Position numbers and translations under genes: made by a program. A stretch of DNA of 23,087 nt from positions 1 through 23,087 of IMG/VR virus record IMGVR_UViG_3300021090_000703. The stretch is one strand, 5' to 3'. A model generated the notes under the pieces. That model had not been told where the DNA came from, did no database searches, and was given only the letters and a program-made list of their open reading frames with translations. This document shows, in pieces, positions 14,439-21,952 of the stretch. Every line of letters starts with the position of its first letter. The stretch's first letter is position 1. The DNA is from a virus.

Positions 14439-14810
14439 TTACAGTTTTATGCCCACCAGGTAGCTGGGTGGACTTGGAATCGTTTGAGTTGTTGGCCGCC
14501 ATAAATGCAATGTATGGGGGTGGTTGTTTACATACTGGCTTCGACGCGGATGATATTGAATGACGATATCTTCGCCGTCCCAAAAAACATCCTTGATGTG
14601 GCACATCTCGGACCAGGTCGGCGTGTGCATTTGCTTCCCATCGAGCACGTGCACGCTGACATGTTCCCAGCCAGCGCCATCACTCACAATACAAAACAGC
14701 TTCCGCCCTCCCCTAATGGGTGGAAGCTCGAAGGCGCCGTTATTTCCCTGGGTGGCAGTAGAAGCCATCAGGCCGGTTCTGATCCTGTGTTCTTCGTGTA
14801 CATGGAACAT
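14439..14810 (-). CDS. Conserved phage protein (DUF7694-like)
   Basis: The 123-residue product contains GAGWEHVSVHV, PTWSEMCHIKDVFWDGED, then QYHPRRSQYVNNHPHTLHLW. This pattern belongs to a widespread phage protein group, which I believe is annotated DUF7694; its function is unknown. ATG 14810 lies 6 bases after GAGGAG, and is preferred to ATG 14816, which abuts the SD and would overlap the helicase stop. It follows the helicase gene and precedes the exonuclease. Confidence 0.75.
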   Translation of the reverse strand: MFHVHEEHRIRTGLMASTATQGNNGAFELPPIRGGRKLFCIVSDGAGWEHVSVHVLDGKQMHTPTWSEMCHIKDVFWDGEDIVIQYHPRRSQYVNNHPHTLHLWRPTTQTIPSPPSYLVGIKL

Positions 14811-14812
14811 GA

Positions 14813-16777
14813 TCATCTCCTCAAAGAACTCAACACTTTCAACCGGTTGATCTCATCCTGATTGACTCGATATCGGCCGTCATTGTCCAGCGCCAACAAA
14901 CCCACCAGCCGTGCGGCCCTGCAGGCGGCCGTCAAACGCGAAAGCGTTCGACTTCCAGTGAGCCCGCGGCCTTCCATAATCTCTTTGGGACTCAAAGGCG
15001 CCATCCAACAATAGCGAATCACCTGCGTGATGTAATTGCCGATATCCGGTCCCACGCTCTTCTGTGCCTGCAGGACCTTGGCGGCTACAGCTGGCAAGGC
15101 CAGGGCTGCGGCGATATCATCCTTCGGCTTCTCCTGGCTCAGTGACAGACCAGACGACGCGCGCGCGACCACGCGCCTTCTGCTCTGTGCTTCAGGTTTG
15201 GCCGTGGCGCCTGGCGCCACGTTTCCCACCTGGATGAATTCGATATCTACCTCGCCTGCGAGCTCCGCCTCGACCCCGAAGACACGGCCGCGATACTTCG
15301 CCGCTTCCTCCGGAGTGAAGACCGTAATGAACTCGCCTTCGAACTCGCCATGCAATAATCTTCCGACTCGCTGCGCGAACTGCTCACGTGCGGACCCGGC
15401 GCCGGCCACCTCGATCACCAGGCGCAGATCCGTCAGAGAGATCCCGCGATCACCCACGCGACTGACCACGCACACCTCGCTCTCTTCGAGCTTCTCGAGC
15501 TTGCGCGCGGTGGCGCCGTGGATGAACGGCACATCGAGCGCGTCGGCGAGCTGCTGACCCTGCTCCAGCCAATCACAGAAGATGAGTGCCCTGCCCCTCC
15601 GCCTGGCCACCAGGCTCTTGACATAGGAAGTCTTTGCTGCATCATTCGGGACCGTGGCCACGATGATGCGTGGGCGGCGCAATACGCCGGCCTTGATCAT
15701 CTCGGACCATCTAATGGCTACAGGAAACCCGCTCAAGGCGACGATCAAATGCTGACGGTCATCCTCGCGCCAGGCTGTGCCCGTGAGCCCAAGTCGGTAC
15801 TTCGTCTTGATGAACGCCAACTTCGAGAACGTGTTCGCCGGCAGGCGCTGCGCCTCATCCGGGATGATCAAATCCCATTCTTCCTTCAGATACTTCTGCG
15901 CGCCCTGGTACGTTGACAGAGTGACATCGGCATTCGGCGCGAACTTCTTCAGCCGATCACGCCATTGATCAATGAGCATGGTGGTGTCAGCTAACAGCAG
16001 CACGCGGCCGCGGAAGTGGTTGAGGATCGCACACGTGGTCAGTGTCTTGCCGGACCCGGGTGGATAGTTGATCAACACCGCTCCTTTATGTACGAATTCA
16101 TTGATCGCACGCTCGATGTAATCGGCGCCGGCTTCCCTCTGCTTTTTGTCGATGATCTCAGTCAGTAGAGCGGGATATTCGACATCATCTTTCCAATGTT
16201 CATTGGCCACCGGCGTCGGTGCATAAGGCAGGATCCCATCACGGACCAGCGCGGCGACCAGCTTGATCCATGCATCGCCGCCTTTGATCTTGAATGAGCC
16301 ATCGGCCTGCATCGATCCGAGATGCCTGCCATACTTGCGCTTGAAGCTAGCGCCGTCGCCCTCTGTTAATTGCAAGCTGGTGCGCGTCCCGTCGATCACA
16401 GCTTTATGCTCTGGCGGCTTCCAGCCCAGCTCCTGCTTCATCCAGCCGGGCAGCGGTGTGAGCAGGTCCATTGAGCGAGTTACGCGCGCCTTGATGAATG
16501 CCGGCTCCTGGGCAACGACCCAACCAAAGATCGGCATCTTGACGCCGCGCCAATGAATGAGCCAGGCTTCATGTTCATTGATTGGCAGGAGCGTGTATGG
16601 CCTGGTCAGCGTCGCGCGGATCGCCTCCGGATCCAACTCAATGCCCTGATCGACTCGCAAGTATTGAGCGATCTCCAGCGCTGCGGACTCGCGGAACTCC
16701 GTCAGGTCCTTGATGGCCTGGTCGAGCACTTGCACTGCAGTCTGTGCGCCTTCGAAGACAGTCCCCAAAGTTTTCAT
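14813..16777 (-). CDS. SF2 DNA/RNA helicase (DEAD/ResIII type)
   Basis: The 654-residue product has an N-terminal region of about 215 residues without clear motifs, then a superfamily 2 helicase core: Walker A PPGSGKT (239-245), DEAQ box (307-310), motif III LTGT (331-334), and motif VI REQFAQRVGRLLHG. The layout is like RAD25/ResIII helicases. It would unwind DNA for replication or recombination. The C-terminal region (from about 590) looks like a winged helix. A palindromic element (15203-15221) is read in frame as VAPGAT in a poorly structured linker, so it adds residues without breaking the core. The SD is only purine-rich (GGGAAAGAG). Confidence 0.92.
   Translation of the reverse strand: MKTLGTVFEGAQTAVQVLDQAIKDLTEFRESAALEIAQYLRVDQGIELDPEAIRATLTRPYTLLPINEHEAWLIHWRGVKMPIFGWVVAQEPAFIKARVTRSMDLLTPLPGWMKQELGWKPPEHKAVIDGTRTSLQLTEGDGASFKRKYGRHLGSMQADGSFKIKGGDAWIKLVAALVRDGILPYAPTPVANEHWKDDVEYPALLTEIIDKKQREAGADYIERAINEFVHKGAVLINYPPGSGKTLTTCAILNHFRGRVLLLADTTMLIDQWRDRLKKFAPNADVTLSTYQGAQKYLKEEWDLIIPDEAQRLPANTFSKLAFIKTKYRLGLTGTAWREDDRQHLIVALSGFPVAIRWSEMIKAGVLRRPRIIVATVPNDAAKTSYVKSLVARRRGRALIFCDWLEQGQQLADALDVPFIHGATARKLEKLEESEVCVVSRVGDRGISLTDLRLVIEVAGAGSAREQFAQRVGRLLHGEFEGEFITVFTPEEAAKYRGRVFGVEAELAGEVDIEFIQVGNVAPGATAKPEAQSRRRVVARASSGLSLSQEKPKDDIAAALALPAVAAKVLQAQKSVGPDIGNYITQVIRYCWMAPLSPKEIMEGRGLTGSRTLSRLTAACRAARLVGLLALDNDGRYRVNQDEINRLKVLSSLRR
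15203..15221. repeat. 19-bp palindrome inside the helicase gene
   Basis: CGTGGCGCCTGGCGCCACG is the same sequence as 84-102. Here it is inside a coding region and is read as VAPGAT in a linker after the helicase core. This resembles in-frame palindromic elements such as those of Rickettsia, but is only inferred to be mobile. Confidence 0.7.
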
Positions 16778-16794
16778 TGATCTCTTTCCCTTTC

Positions 16795-17283
16795 TTAAAA
16801 CAATTCCAATTGAGCGGCCTTCTTGCCGCTTTCACGCATAGCAACTTCAGCGCGAAAAGTCTTCTCAAATAAGTTCCAAGCAGTCTCTTGTTCTTCAGAC
16901 AGCTGATCGCATAGAACCCAGTGCTCGATTAGGAATACTTCTCCATAATGAATTCCGACGCCGAGGGGGCTTTGGTAAATATCCTTTTTCTTCTTTCCCA
17001 GAGGCTCATAGTGCCCCCATTGGTCGGCGCGAACAGAATCGGTAATCTCTTGCCCACCTGTGTGTACGTTGCGCCATATGTGCTTACCGTCCAAATCAGC
17101 CAGGATCATTTTGGAGGGTTCATAATCTTTACGATGCGCAGCATGTTTGGCTCGATAAGAATCCTCATCCCGTTTGCGCGCGGTCTCAAAGACATCCTCA
17201 CCAGGCGCGCAGTTCAGTGGGTAAAAGAAGGTGACGGGCAGGGATAGAGCGACGGCCTTTTTCTTCAGATCGGCTTTTTTCAT
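16795..17283 (-). CDS. Uncharacterised protein with C-terminal clamp-type motif
   Basis: The 162-residue product is soluble and rich in Lys, Glu and aromatic residues. It is not from a family I recognise. The extreme C-terminus reads QLELF, which matches the QL(S/D)LF consensus for proteins that dock on the bacterial beta sliding clamp. Together with its place just before the helicase gene, this suggests a role in replication or repair. ATG 17283 overlaps the stop of the membrane protein gene upstream (ATGA). The single motif could occur by chance. Confidence 0.7.
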   Translation of the reverse strand: MKKADLKKKAVALSLPVTFFYPLNCAPGEDVFETARKRDEDSYRAKHAAHRKDYEPSKMILADLDGKHIWRNVHTGGQEITDSVRADQWGHYEPLGKKKKDIYQSPLGVGIHYGEVFLIEHWVLCDQLSEEQETAWNLFEKTFRAEVAMRESGKKAAQLELF

Positions 17284-17945
17284 TTCTTCTCCGCCCTCGC
17301 CTCAACTGGCATCGAGATCGTCGGCTTGAACTCACAGCTGCGCGCATGCGCGTTCATCGCGTTCTGCGTTCCTGTCCGTTTGCAGCCTGCCCCCTCGTAA
17401 CGGCAATGAACAATCGCTTGCTTTTCACTCGGCTTCGCTGAGCGGCCGCTGGGCTTTGCTGAGCGAGTCTTCTTCGGTGGCTTCTTCGCTGAGCGGGTGA
17501 ACCCTGCGGATTTGCCGTCCGCTAAAGCGATCGTAACGATGATCAGGTCACCGACCAGCACCGCCATCACAGACCACGTGCCCAGATCGGATATCTCCAA
17601 TTTCAATTCATCCGGCATGGTCATGCGAATGTAGGGAGGCAACAGGAAAGCAGATAAGACCAGAATGCCCACCGCGCTGATCAAGGCACCCCAGAACCTC
17701 ATCACCGGCCGGCCCTTCGCTGTGAATGGCTGCAGGCTGCCCAGGCGGTGAGCCACGAATGCCAGACCACCTGCAACGGCCAAACCCGTGAAGAGCCCAC
17801 TGACCGCATCCAGCCACGGGATGACATCCCGGATCCAGGCCGGCGCATGCTCACTGAAGGTGAACAAGCCAATCCAGCGTGCCAGGTTGACGAGGGCGGC
17901 CAGGCTCAAGAGAACGGTCCCAAAATGAAATCTTGATTTCTTCAT
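17280..17945 (-). CDS. Four-helix membrane protein with C2HC zinc finger tail
   Basis: The 221-residue product has four hydrophobic segments (about 8-30, 43-66, 83-103, 124-141). A basic low-complexity linker follows with repeated RSAK/GRSAKPS units. The C-terminal part contains CRYEGAGC, then HARSC, a CX6CX11HX3C zinc finger-like motif. The tail would face the cytoplasm and could bind DNA or a partner. It lies two genes downstream of the FtsK-type ATPase and may belong to the same membrane complex. The start follows AGGAAG. No known family is evident. Confidence 0.7.
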   Translation of the reverse strand: MKKSRFHFGTVLLSLAALVNLARWIGLFTFSEHAPAWIRDVIPWLDAVSGLFTGLAVAGGLAFVAHRLGSLQPFTAKGRPVMRFWGALISAVGILVLSAFLLPPYIRMTMPDELKLEISDLGTWSVMAVLVGDLIIVTIALADGKSAGFTRSAKKPPKKTRSAKPSGRSAKPSEKQAIVHCRYEGAGCKRTGTQNAMNAHARSCEFKPTISMPVEARAEKK

Positions 17946-17951
17946 ACTTCC

Positions 17952-18200
17952 TCACCTTCCGGCCAGGCTGATCAATGCCACGGCCGTGAGTAGCAAAAGA
18001 ACAAAGCCTGCACTCAGCAGCAACCCCTGGAGCTGCTTGAGCGTTTGCCCGGCTTTCTTCTTCAGAGAGCCCCTGGCCTTGTGGCGCCGTTTGATCGGCG
18101 CCCTCATCTGTACATTGAAGGACCGCCCGCATTTGCATGTTGCTCTCCCGTTTCCATGGAAACGCACTGTGCGGCCACACGAACAAATCATGGTCATCAT
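17952..18200 (-). CDS. Small zinc ribbon membrane protein
   Basis: The 82-residue product has an N-terminal zinc ribbon-like part (CSCG and CKCG within the first 25 residues), a basic linker, and one C-terminal membrane helix (GLLLSAGFVLLLLTAVALISL). The ribbon would lie in the cytoplasm with a tail anchor. Alternative starts at 18200, 18197 and 18191 exist; the SD AAAGGAG best suits 18197. It lies between the FtsK-type ATPase and the four-helix membrane protein. Confidence 0.7.
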   Translation of the reverse strand: MMTMICSCGRTVRFHGNGRATCKCGRSFNVQMRAPIKRRHKARGSLKKKAGQTLKQLQGLLLSAGFVLLLLTAVALISLAGR

Positions 18201-18210
18201 GGCTCCTTTC

Positions 18211-18287
18211 GCGCTACTACTACTACCTGCTATGCCACTACCGGGCCCGAATCAGGAGTATTTCCGGCAGTAGTAGAAGTAGTAGCA
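18211..18287 (-). repeat. Imperfect inverted repeat at the end of the FtsK-type gene
   Basis: GCGCTACTACTACTACCTGC (18211-18230) and the sequence around 18266-18287 form an imperfect inverted repeat built of TAC/GTA triplets. The RNA hairpin would cover the last codons of the FtsK-type gene and the short gap before the zinc ribbon gene's SD. It might slow decay or reduce read-through. No T-run is present. Confidence 0.45.
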
Positions 18288-19504
18288 CCCAGATATTCAA
18301 TGATTGCGTTTACTTTGTCGTACCAGGCGCCCGCGTACGTTTTTTTTAGTAGCCTGGCCACTGCCCTGCCACTCATACCCGGGGACCATTCCGGCCGGAT
18401 GGACTCCGCCAGCTTTGTGATCTCATTGGGTCCGCCTGCTTCAGCAGACCCGGCCTTCCCTCCATCCACCTGCGCGGCCAGCTCCTGCAGCGCTGCATCG
18501 GAAAGACGCGGGTAATCCACCGTGAATGATTGGAACTCCGTGAGTCGTCCGTTCCACAGGACCAGTCCGCGCCCCACCTGGCTGGGCAGCTTCTCGGCGC
18601 CTTTGTTGCCCAGCACGGTAATGCTGTCATTGAAGGACGGCACCCGGAAGCAGACGCGCGTAGCCAAATTGCTCTTGACTAAAATGGCGCTCTGCACCGG
18701 GTCATTGGTTGCCAGGATTGGATACAGCCCGCACGCTCGATACAGCTTCACCATCCGCTTGATCGCTTCCTTCAATCCATCATCGAGGTCTGCGATCTCA
18801 TCCACCACCAGTGCGATAGGCGTAATGAACTCTTTACCCGCTGCGTTGTGCATCAGGATATTCGGATATCCGCTTGTCCGCAATTGATCCAGCCGGTGTT
18901 CCAGGATCTCGGAAAGAACCTTCAATCCCTCGTCGACGTTTCCCATAAAGTGAAACTTGGGGTGGCCAATGTAGCGGCCCAGCTCCGCGCCGCGCTTCCC
19001 ATCACAGGCATACACATCGGTCCGCTCACCCACTAACAGCGCCTGGATCATGCCATTGACCAGTCCCGATTTCCCGCCACCGCGCGTGCCGCCAACCAAT
19101 AAGGAATCGGCCTCGATGAGGCTGATCCATAATTCGCCTTGCGCGGTGGTGCCGATCGGCATATGCCAGGGCGTGGACTGTTCGGCGACAGACAGCGATC
19201 GCGCAATCAATGGAGAGGGTGCAGGCGGGACCTCCAATCCCACCTGCAGGAACATGCCGCGGCTGTTCGTGCGCACCACGAGCCTGCCCTCTAATTGCGT
19301 GGAAAGATCATGTACAAAATCATCATTGATCCGCCCCAGCTGGATGGCGGCCGGATCGAAGGCTACGATCATCCGATCCCCTCGACGCCATACACAAAAG
19401 GCCATGCCAGCCGGGTACAGCAATACCCTGCGATTGATCAACAGCATCAGTGTTTTGAATGCCACTCGCATCGCGAAGTTATAGGGAGAGATTGAGTTAT
19501 TCAT
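18230..19504 (-). CDS. FtsK/SpoIIIE-type DNA translocase ATPase
   Basis: The 424-residue product has a Walker A GGTRGGGKSG (138-147) and Walker B ALVVDE (231-236) with the spacing of FtsK/SpoIIIE/TraB ATPases, including CDGKRGAELGRY after the P-loop helix. An N-terminal hydrophobic segment (about 12-37) may be a membrane helix. The C-terminal part (from about 350) may be a winged helix. It would pump double-stranded DNA. It lies among lipoprotein and small membrane genes, which fits a membrane DNA translocation complex such as in mobile elements. ATG 19504 follows GAGG and is preferred to an upstream reading to 19540 that enters the preceding gene. It is not the packaging terminase, which is encoded separately. 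Confidence 0.88.
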   Translation of the reverse strand: MNNSISPYNFAMRVAFKTLMLLINRRVLLYPAGMAFCVWRRGDRMIVAFDPAAIQLGRINDDFVHDLSTQLEGRLVVRTNSRGMFLQVGLEVPPAPSPLIARSLSVAEQSTPWHMPIGTTAQGELWISLIEADSLLVGGTRGGGKSGLVNGMIQALLVGERTDVYACDGKRGAELGRYIGHPKFHFMGNVDEGLKVLSEILEHRLDQLRTSGYPNILMHNAAGKEFITPIALVVDEIADLDDGLKEAIKRMVKLYRACGLYPILATNDPVQSAILVKSNLATRVCFRVPSFNDSITVLGNKGAEKLPSQVGRGLVLWNGRLTEFQSFTVDYPRLSDAALQELAAQVDGGKAGSAEAGGPNEITKLAESIRPEWSPGMSGRAVARLLKKTYAGAWYDKVNAIIEYLGATTSTTAGNTPDSGPVVA

Positions 19505-19505
19505 A

Positions 19506-19703
19506 TCAGCCTCGATACAAAGACCACAGCCATCCGGCAATGATCAAAGCAATAATGATGCCTGGGATCCAACGGCGGATCCGCCATAAGACAGACACTT
19601 CCTCCGGCTCGTAGGATCTCGCCGAATCGGTCAGCTTGAGCAGCTCAGTTGGCGATAGGTCTTCCAGATGGGTGATCGGATAGTTTAGTTTCCGCGCCAT
19701 CAT
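19506..19703 (-). CDS. Small single-helix membrane protein, 65 aa
   Basis: The product has a soluble N-terminal part with LEDLSPTELLKLTDSARSY and one C-terminal membrane helix (WIPGIIIALIIAGWLWSLY). It is tail-anchored with the N-terminus probably in the cytoplasm. ATG 19703 overlaps the lipoprotein stop (ATGA), and its own stop is one base before the FtsK-type start, so the three genes are tightly linked. Confidence 0.7.
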   Translation of the reverse strand: MMARKLNYPITHLEDLSPTELLKLTDSARSYEPEEVSVLWRIRRWIPGIIIALIIAGWLWSLYRG

Positions 19704-20638
19704 TCCCCTCCTTGCTTTGCCCGTTCCCAGTCCTGATCCAGGACCTGGACAACTTCCCCATTGACGGCATTCAGCTGAGGATTCTCTTCGTTCAAAATCT
19801 GGAAGCGACTCTGTAGATTCGAATCAGATAGCTGCTTCGTCATCTCCTGCCCTGCCAGCCGCTTGGCTGCCATGCTTTGACCGCTGCCACCTGGCAGTCC
19901 GCGCGTGCCCAGGTCCAGCAGCTGGTCGCGTTGCGTCGTTTCATCCTGCCGCTTGGCGGTGATCTCCGGCAACAGCGGAGGCAGGTCCAACTTCTTGCGA
20001 AGCCATTGCTTCCATAAATTGTCACGGAGATCCCCTCGGAAATTGGGATTGCGGTCCACATCGGTGATCGTCCCTTCTACCACATCCAGCATAGGCTGCG
20101 GATTGCCGCGCGCGTCCACCGGCACCGGACGAAATCGCTCGCGCCGGATGACGACCATCAGAATGATCGCCAGCACCAGGACCACGATCACAAAAGAATA
20201 TGCCGGCAGCTTTCCTTTGAAGTCGTTGATGTCCTGCTGGCGTTGCAGCTCCAACTTATCCCGCTCGATGTTGTTGGCCATCTGCGTACCTTCTGCAGCA
20301 GCCATCACGAAGACAGCGGTCATCGTGGCATTCGGTGTCGGCGTCCAGGCCATCGACGTCTGAGTCATCGCGGCAACCTGTGTGCTCTGTACACTCTGTG
20401 CGGTCGATGTCCAAAACTGTTGCTGGATGGCCATCGCTGCGGCCGTCTCGGTGATATGAACGATCGGGGCCTGAGCGCTGGCGGTGAGGAACTGCTCTTG
20501 ATAGTAGGCTTGCTGAAGGGCCGCGTCTGCAGTTGCCCGGCTGCTCTGTGAGCTCGAGTACAGATCCGGGGAGGAGGCAGGTGCGCACGCCGGTAGCAGG
20601 GAGAGCAAAAAAAAAGTGGCGAGAACGATACGTTTCAC
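19700..20638 (-). CDS. Putative lipoprotein with a second membrane helix
   Basis: I choose GTG 20638, 6 bases after GGAG, which gives the product the start MKRIVLATFFLLSLLPAC, a clear lipoprotein signal with lipobox LPAC. A long Ala/Thr/Gln-rich extracellular region follows, including TPTPN, as is common in Chloroflexota envelope proteins. A membrane helix (about 148-165, SFVIVVLVLAIILMVVI) then leads to a charged cytoplasmic part rich in Gln and Arg. The topology would join the outside of the membrane to the cytoplasm next to the FtsK-type ATPase. An upstream TTG start is less likely. No enzyme motif is seen. Confidence 0.7.
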   Translation of the reverse strand: MKRIVLATFFLLSLLPACAPASSPDLYSSSQSSRATADAALQQAYYQEQFLTASAQAPIVHITETAAAMAIQQQFWTSTAQSVQSTQVAAMTQTSMAWTPTPNATMTAVFVMAAAEGTQMANNIERDKLELQRQQDINDFKGKLPAYSFVIVVLVLAIILMVVIRRERFRPVPVDARGNPQPMLDVVEGTITDVDRNPNFRGDLRDNLWKQWLRKKLDLPPLLPEITAKRQDETTQRDQLLDLGTRGLPGGSGQSMAAKRLAGQEMTKQLSDSNLQSRFQILNEENPQLNAVNGEVVQVLDQDWERAKQGGE

Positions 20639-20660
20639 ATCAAGCTCCAATCTTTCTTAC

Positions 20661-21098
20661 TTACCGAAGCCAGGGGATCTCATCGTCCTCTTTGGGCGCA
20701 TCGATCAAGACGCGCGGCTCGCCCGGTTTGGTATTTATGGAACTGAGCAGCTTCAATGTTTCCAGTTGCAGCAGCTGGCTGATCGCCGCGCTCGTATCGA
20801 TGCGAGGCGACTGGTTTTCGGTGTCCTGTGGAAAAAATGGCTTCCCCTTGACCTTTCGGTCTCCCTTCGCGCGATTGAAGAACCAGTACAGCGCGACCAT
20901 GAGCACGGTCAGAACCACGACAATGATCAAGGCCAGCGTCAGCATCGTGATCAGGTTGCCCCAGGCGCTGATCTGGCCAAGCTGTGCCGTTTCGATCTGG
21001 GCTTTGGCTTGCTGCGCCATGGCGTACGACTGGGATGTCGAAGACACCCCAAAGACGATCACGATCAGCACGAGAACTGCGATCACAAAATAAGGCAT
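20661..21098 (-). CDS. Two-helix membrane protein, 145 aa
   Basis: The product has an N-terminal hydrophobic helix (YFVIAVLVLIVIVFGV), a short Ala/Gln-rich segment, a second helix (LITMLTLALIIVVVLTVLMVALYWFF), and a cytoplasmic tail of about 70 residues ending in an acidic patch (APKEDDEIPWLR). It resembles the lipoprotein next to it in layout. ATG 21098 follows GAAGGAAGG. It belongs to the same operon. I do not recognise it. Confidence 0.7.
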   Translation of the reverse strand: MPYFVIAVLVLIVIVFGVSSTSQSYAMAQQAKAQIETAQLGQISAWGNLITMLTLALIIVVVLTVLMVALYWFFNRAKGDRKVKGKPFFPQDTENQSPRIDTSAAISQLLQLETLKLLSSINTKPGEPRVLIDAPKEDDEIPWLR

Positions 21099-21099
21099 C

Positions 21100-21300
21100 T
21101 CAACCTTCCTTCTTTTCGAGCTTCGAGACTTCGTGCACCACTTGAACGATCAGGAAATCCTCACCGCTCCGGGCAGCATACGTTCTGGCCAGAGCGATCA
21201 TTTCATCGAGATCTTCCTGCTCGTGAAACTTCCGGCGCTGCAGCTTCCCCTTGCGCTTCATATGCTTTTGGACAATGAAAAATTGACCGGTGATATCCAT
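21100..21300 (-). CDS. Small basic protein, 66 aa
   Basis: From ATG 21300, 8 bases after AAGGAG, the product is MDITGQFFIVQKHMKRKGKL followed by a charged helical stretch (EDLDEMIALARTYAARSG) and a beta-type end (FLIVQVVHEVSKL). The frame continues upstream to 21363, but that part lacks an SD and overlaps the preceding gene. Function unknown. It is soluble, unlike its neighbours. Confidence 0.65.
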   Translation of the reverse strand: MDITGQFFIVQKHMKRKGKLQRRKFHEQEDLDEMIALARTYAARSGEDFLIVQVVHEVSKLEKKEG

Positions 21301-21320
21301 GAGATACTCTCCTTCATCTC

Positions 21321-21476
21321 TCACTTGCGCTTTGTCTTTTGTGCTACTCTTTGTTGGTACCAATGCTGGTCTAGGCGTCCTTCCTGCTCTCCACGCTCGT
21401 ACCCTTTGTCAAATGCTATGCTGAAACCGATGTAGAAAACGAGAGCAGCCACTAGGATGATCATTGCGGCTGTCAT
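21321..21476 (-). CDS. 51-residue single-helix membrane protein
   Basis: The product MTAAMIILVAALVFYIGFSI continues with a charged cytoplasmic tail (DKGYERGEQEGRLDQHWYQQ). ATG 21476 has AAGGAG 8 bases upstream and overlaps the preceding stop (ATGA). The open frame extends further upstream, but that region lies in other genes. Short proteins of this layout are common in phage and plasmid membrane modules. Confidence 0.65.
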   Translation of the reverse strand: MTAAMIILVAALVFYIGFSIAFDKGYERGEQEGRLDQHWYQQRVAQKTKRK

Positions 21477-21655
21477 TTGTTCATCTCCTTCTGCGCTTCC
21501 CGCTCGAGCTCTTCTCCGATCTCGCGCCAGCCCCAAGGATCGGCATTCCTTCCATGCGCACGGACCCATGCATACACGGCAATGCCGGCGCCGATGACCA
21601 GCAGAAGGACAGCGATCCAACTGAAGCCGATCAAAATAGCGGATAACGTTTGCAT
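21473..21655 (-). CDS. 60-residue single-helix membrane protein
   Basis: The product has an N-terminal membrane helix (LIGFSWIAVLLLVIGAGIAVYAW) and a charged cytoplasmic tail ending EMNK. ATG 21655 follows GAAGGAAGG. It lies 3 bases after the preceding gene and overlaps the next one at ATGA. Function unknown. Confidence 0.7.
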   Translation of the reverse strand: MQTLSAILIGFSWIAVLLLVIGAGIAVYAWVRAHGRNADPWGWREIGEELEREAQKEMNK

Positions 21656-21658
21656 GCT

Positions 21659-21952
21659 TTACCTTCCTTCTACATCTGCACTCGATTTGCTTAGCAAATC
21701 GGCAGGTGCATGTGTCTCTTTCTTCTTGTTTCGTTTCACCAGCAGCGCCGCAGGTTTCCACACTGGCGCGCGCCAATCCTCGACCGGCTCCAGCCCATAC
21801 AGCTCCATGTATGCCGGCAGCAGGTGCAGCGGGATCTTGATCGCGATGCCCGGTCCAAACATCGGCAACCGGCGTGCCTTCTGCACATCCGGAGCTTCGA
21901 TCAAGACGGTCGTGGTCGTGCGCGCGCTGCCGCGAGTCCATCGCTTACTCAT
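21659..21952 (-). CDS. Hypothetical protein, 97 aa, with palindrome-encoded end
   Basis: I do not recognise this product. It begins MSKRWTRGSARTTTTVLIEA and has a central part GPGIAIKIPLHLLPAYMELYG. The final 18 or so residues (APADLLSKSSADVEGR) are encoded by the nested palindromic element at 21672-21713, which has probably replaced or extended the original end. ATG 21952 follows GGAG and overlaps the initiator stop by 8 bases. It opens the membrane module but is itself soluble. Confidence 0.65.
   Translation of the reverse strand: MSKRWTRGSARTTTTVLIEAPDVQKARRLPMFGPGIAIKIPLHLLPAYMELYGLEPVEDWRAPVWKPAALLVKRNKKKETHAPADLLSKSSADVEGR
21672..21713. repeat. Nested palindromic element with GATTTGC-TTA-GCAAATC core
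   Basis: Core arms GATTTGC (21684-21690) and GCAAATC (21694-21700) match the core at 886-902, with outer arms CTGCACT and CAGGTGCATGTG. It lies in the end of a coding gene and supplies its last residues and the sequence before its stop. Confidence 0.65.

Noticed and set aside
21321-21941. A 206-codon minus-strand frame covering several small genes.
   Set aside because: Only its last 51 codons have an SD and a sensible membrane protein; the rest overlaps two better-supported genes.
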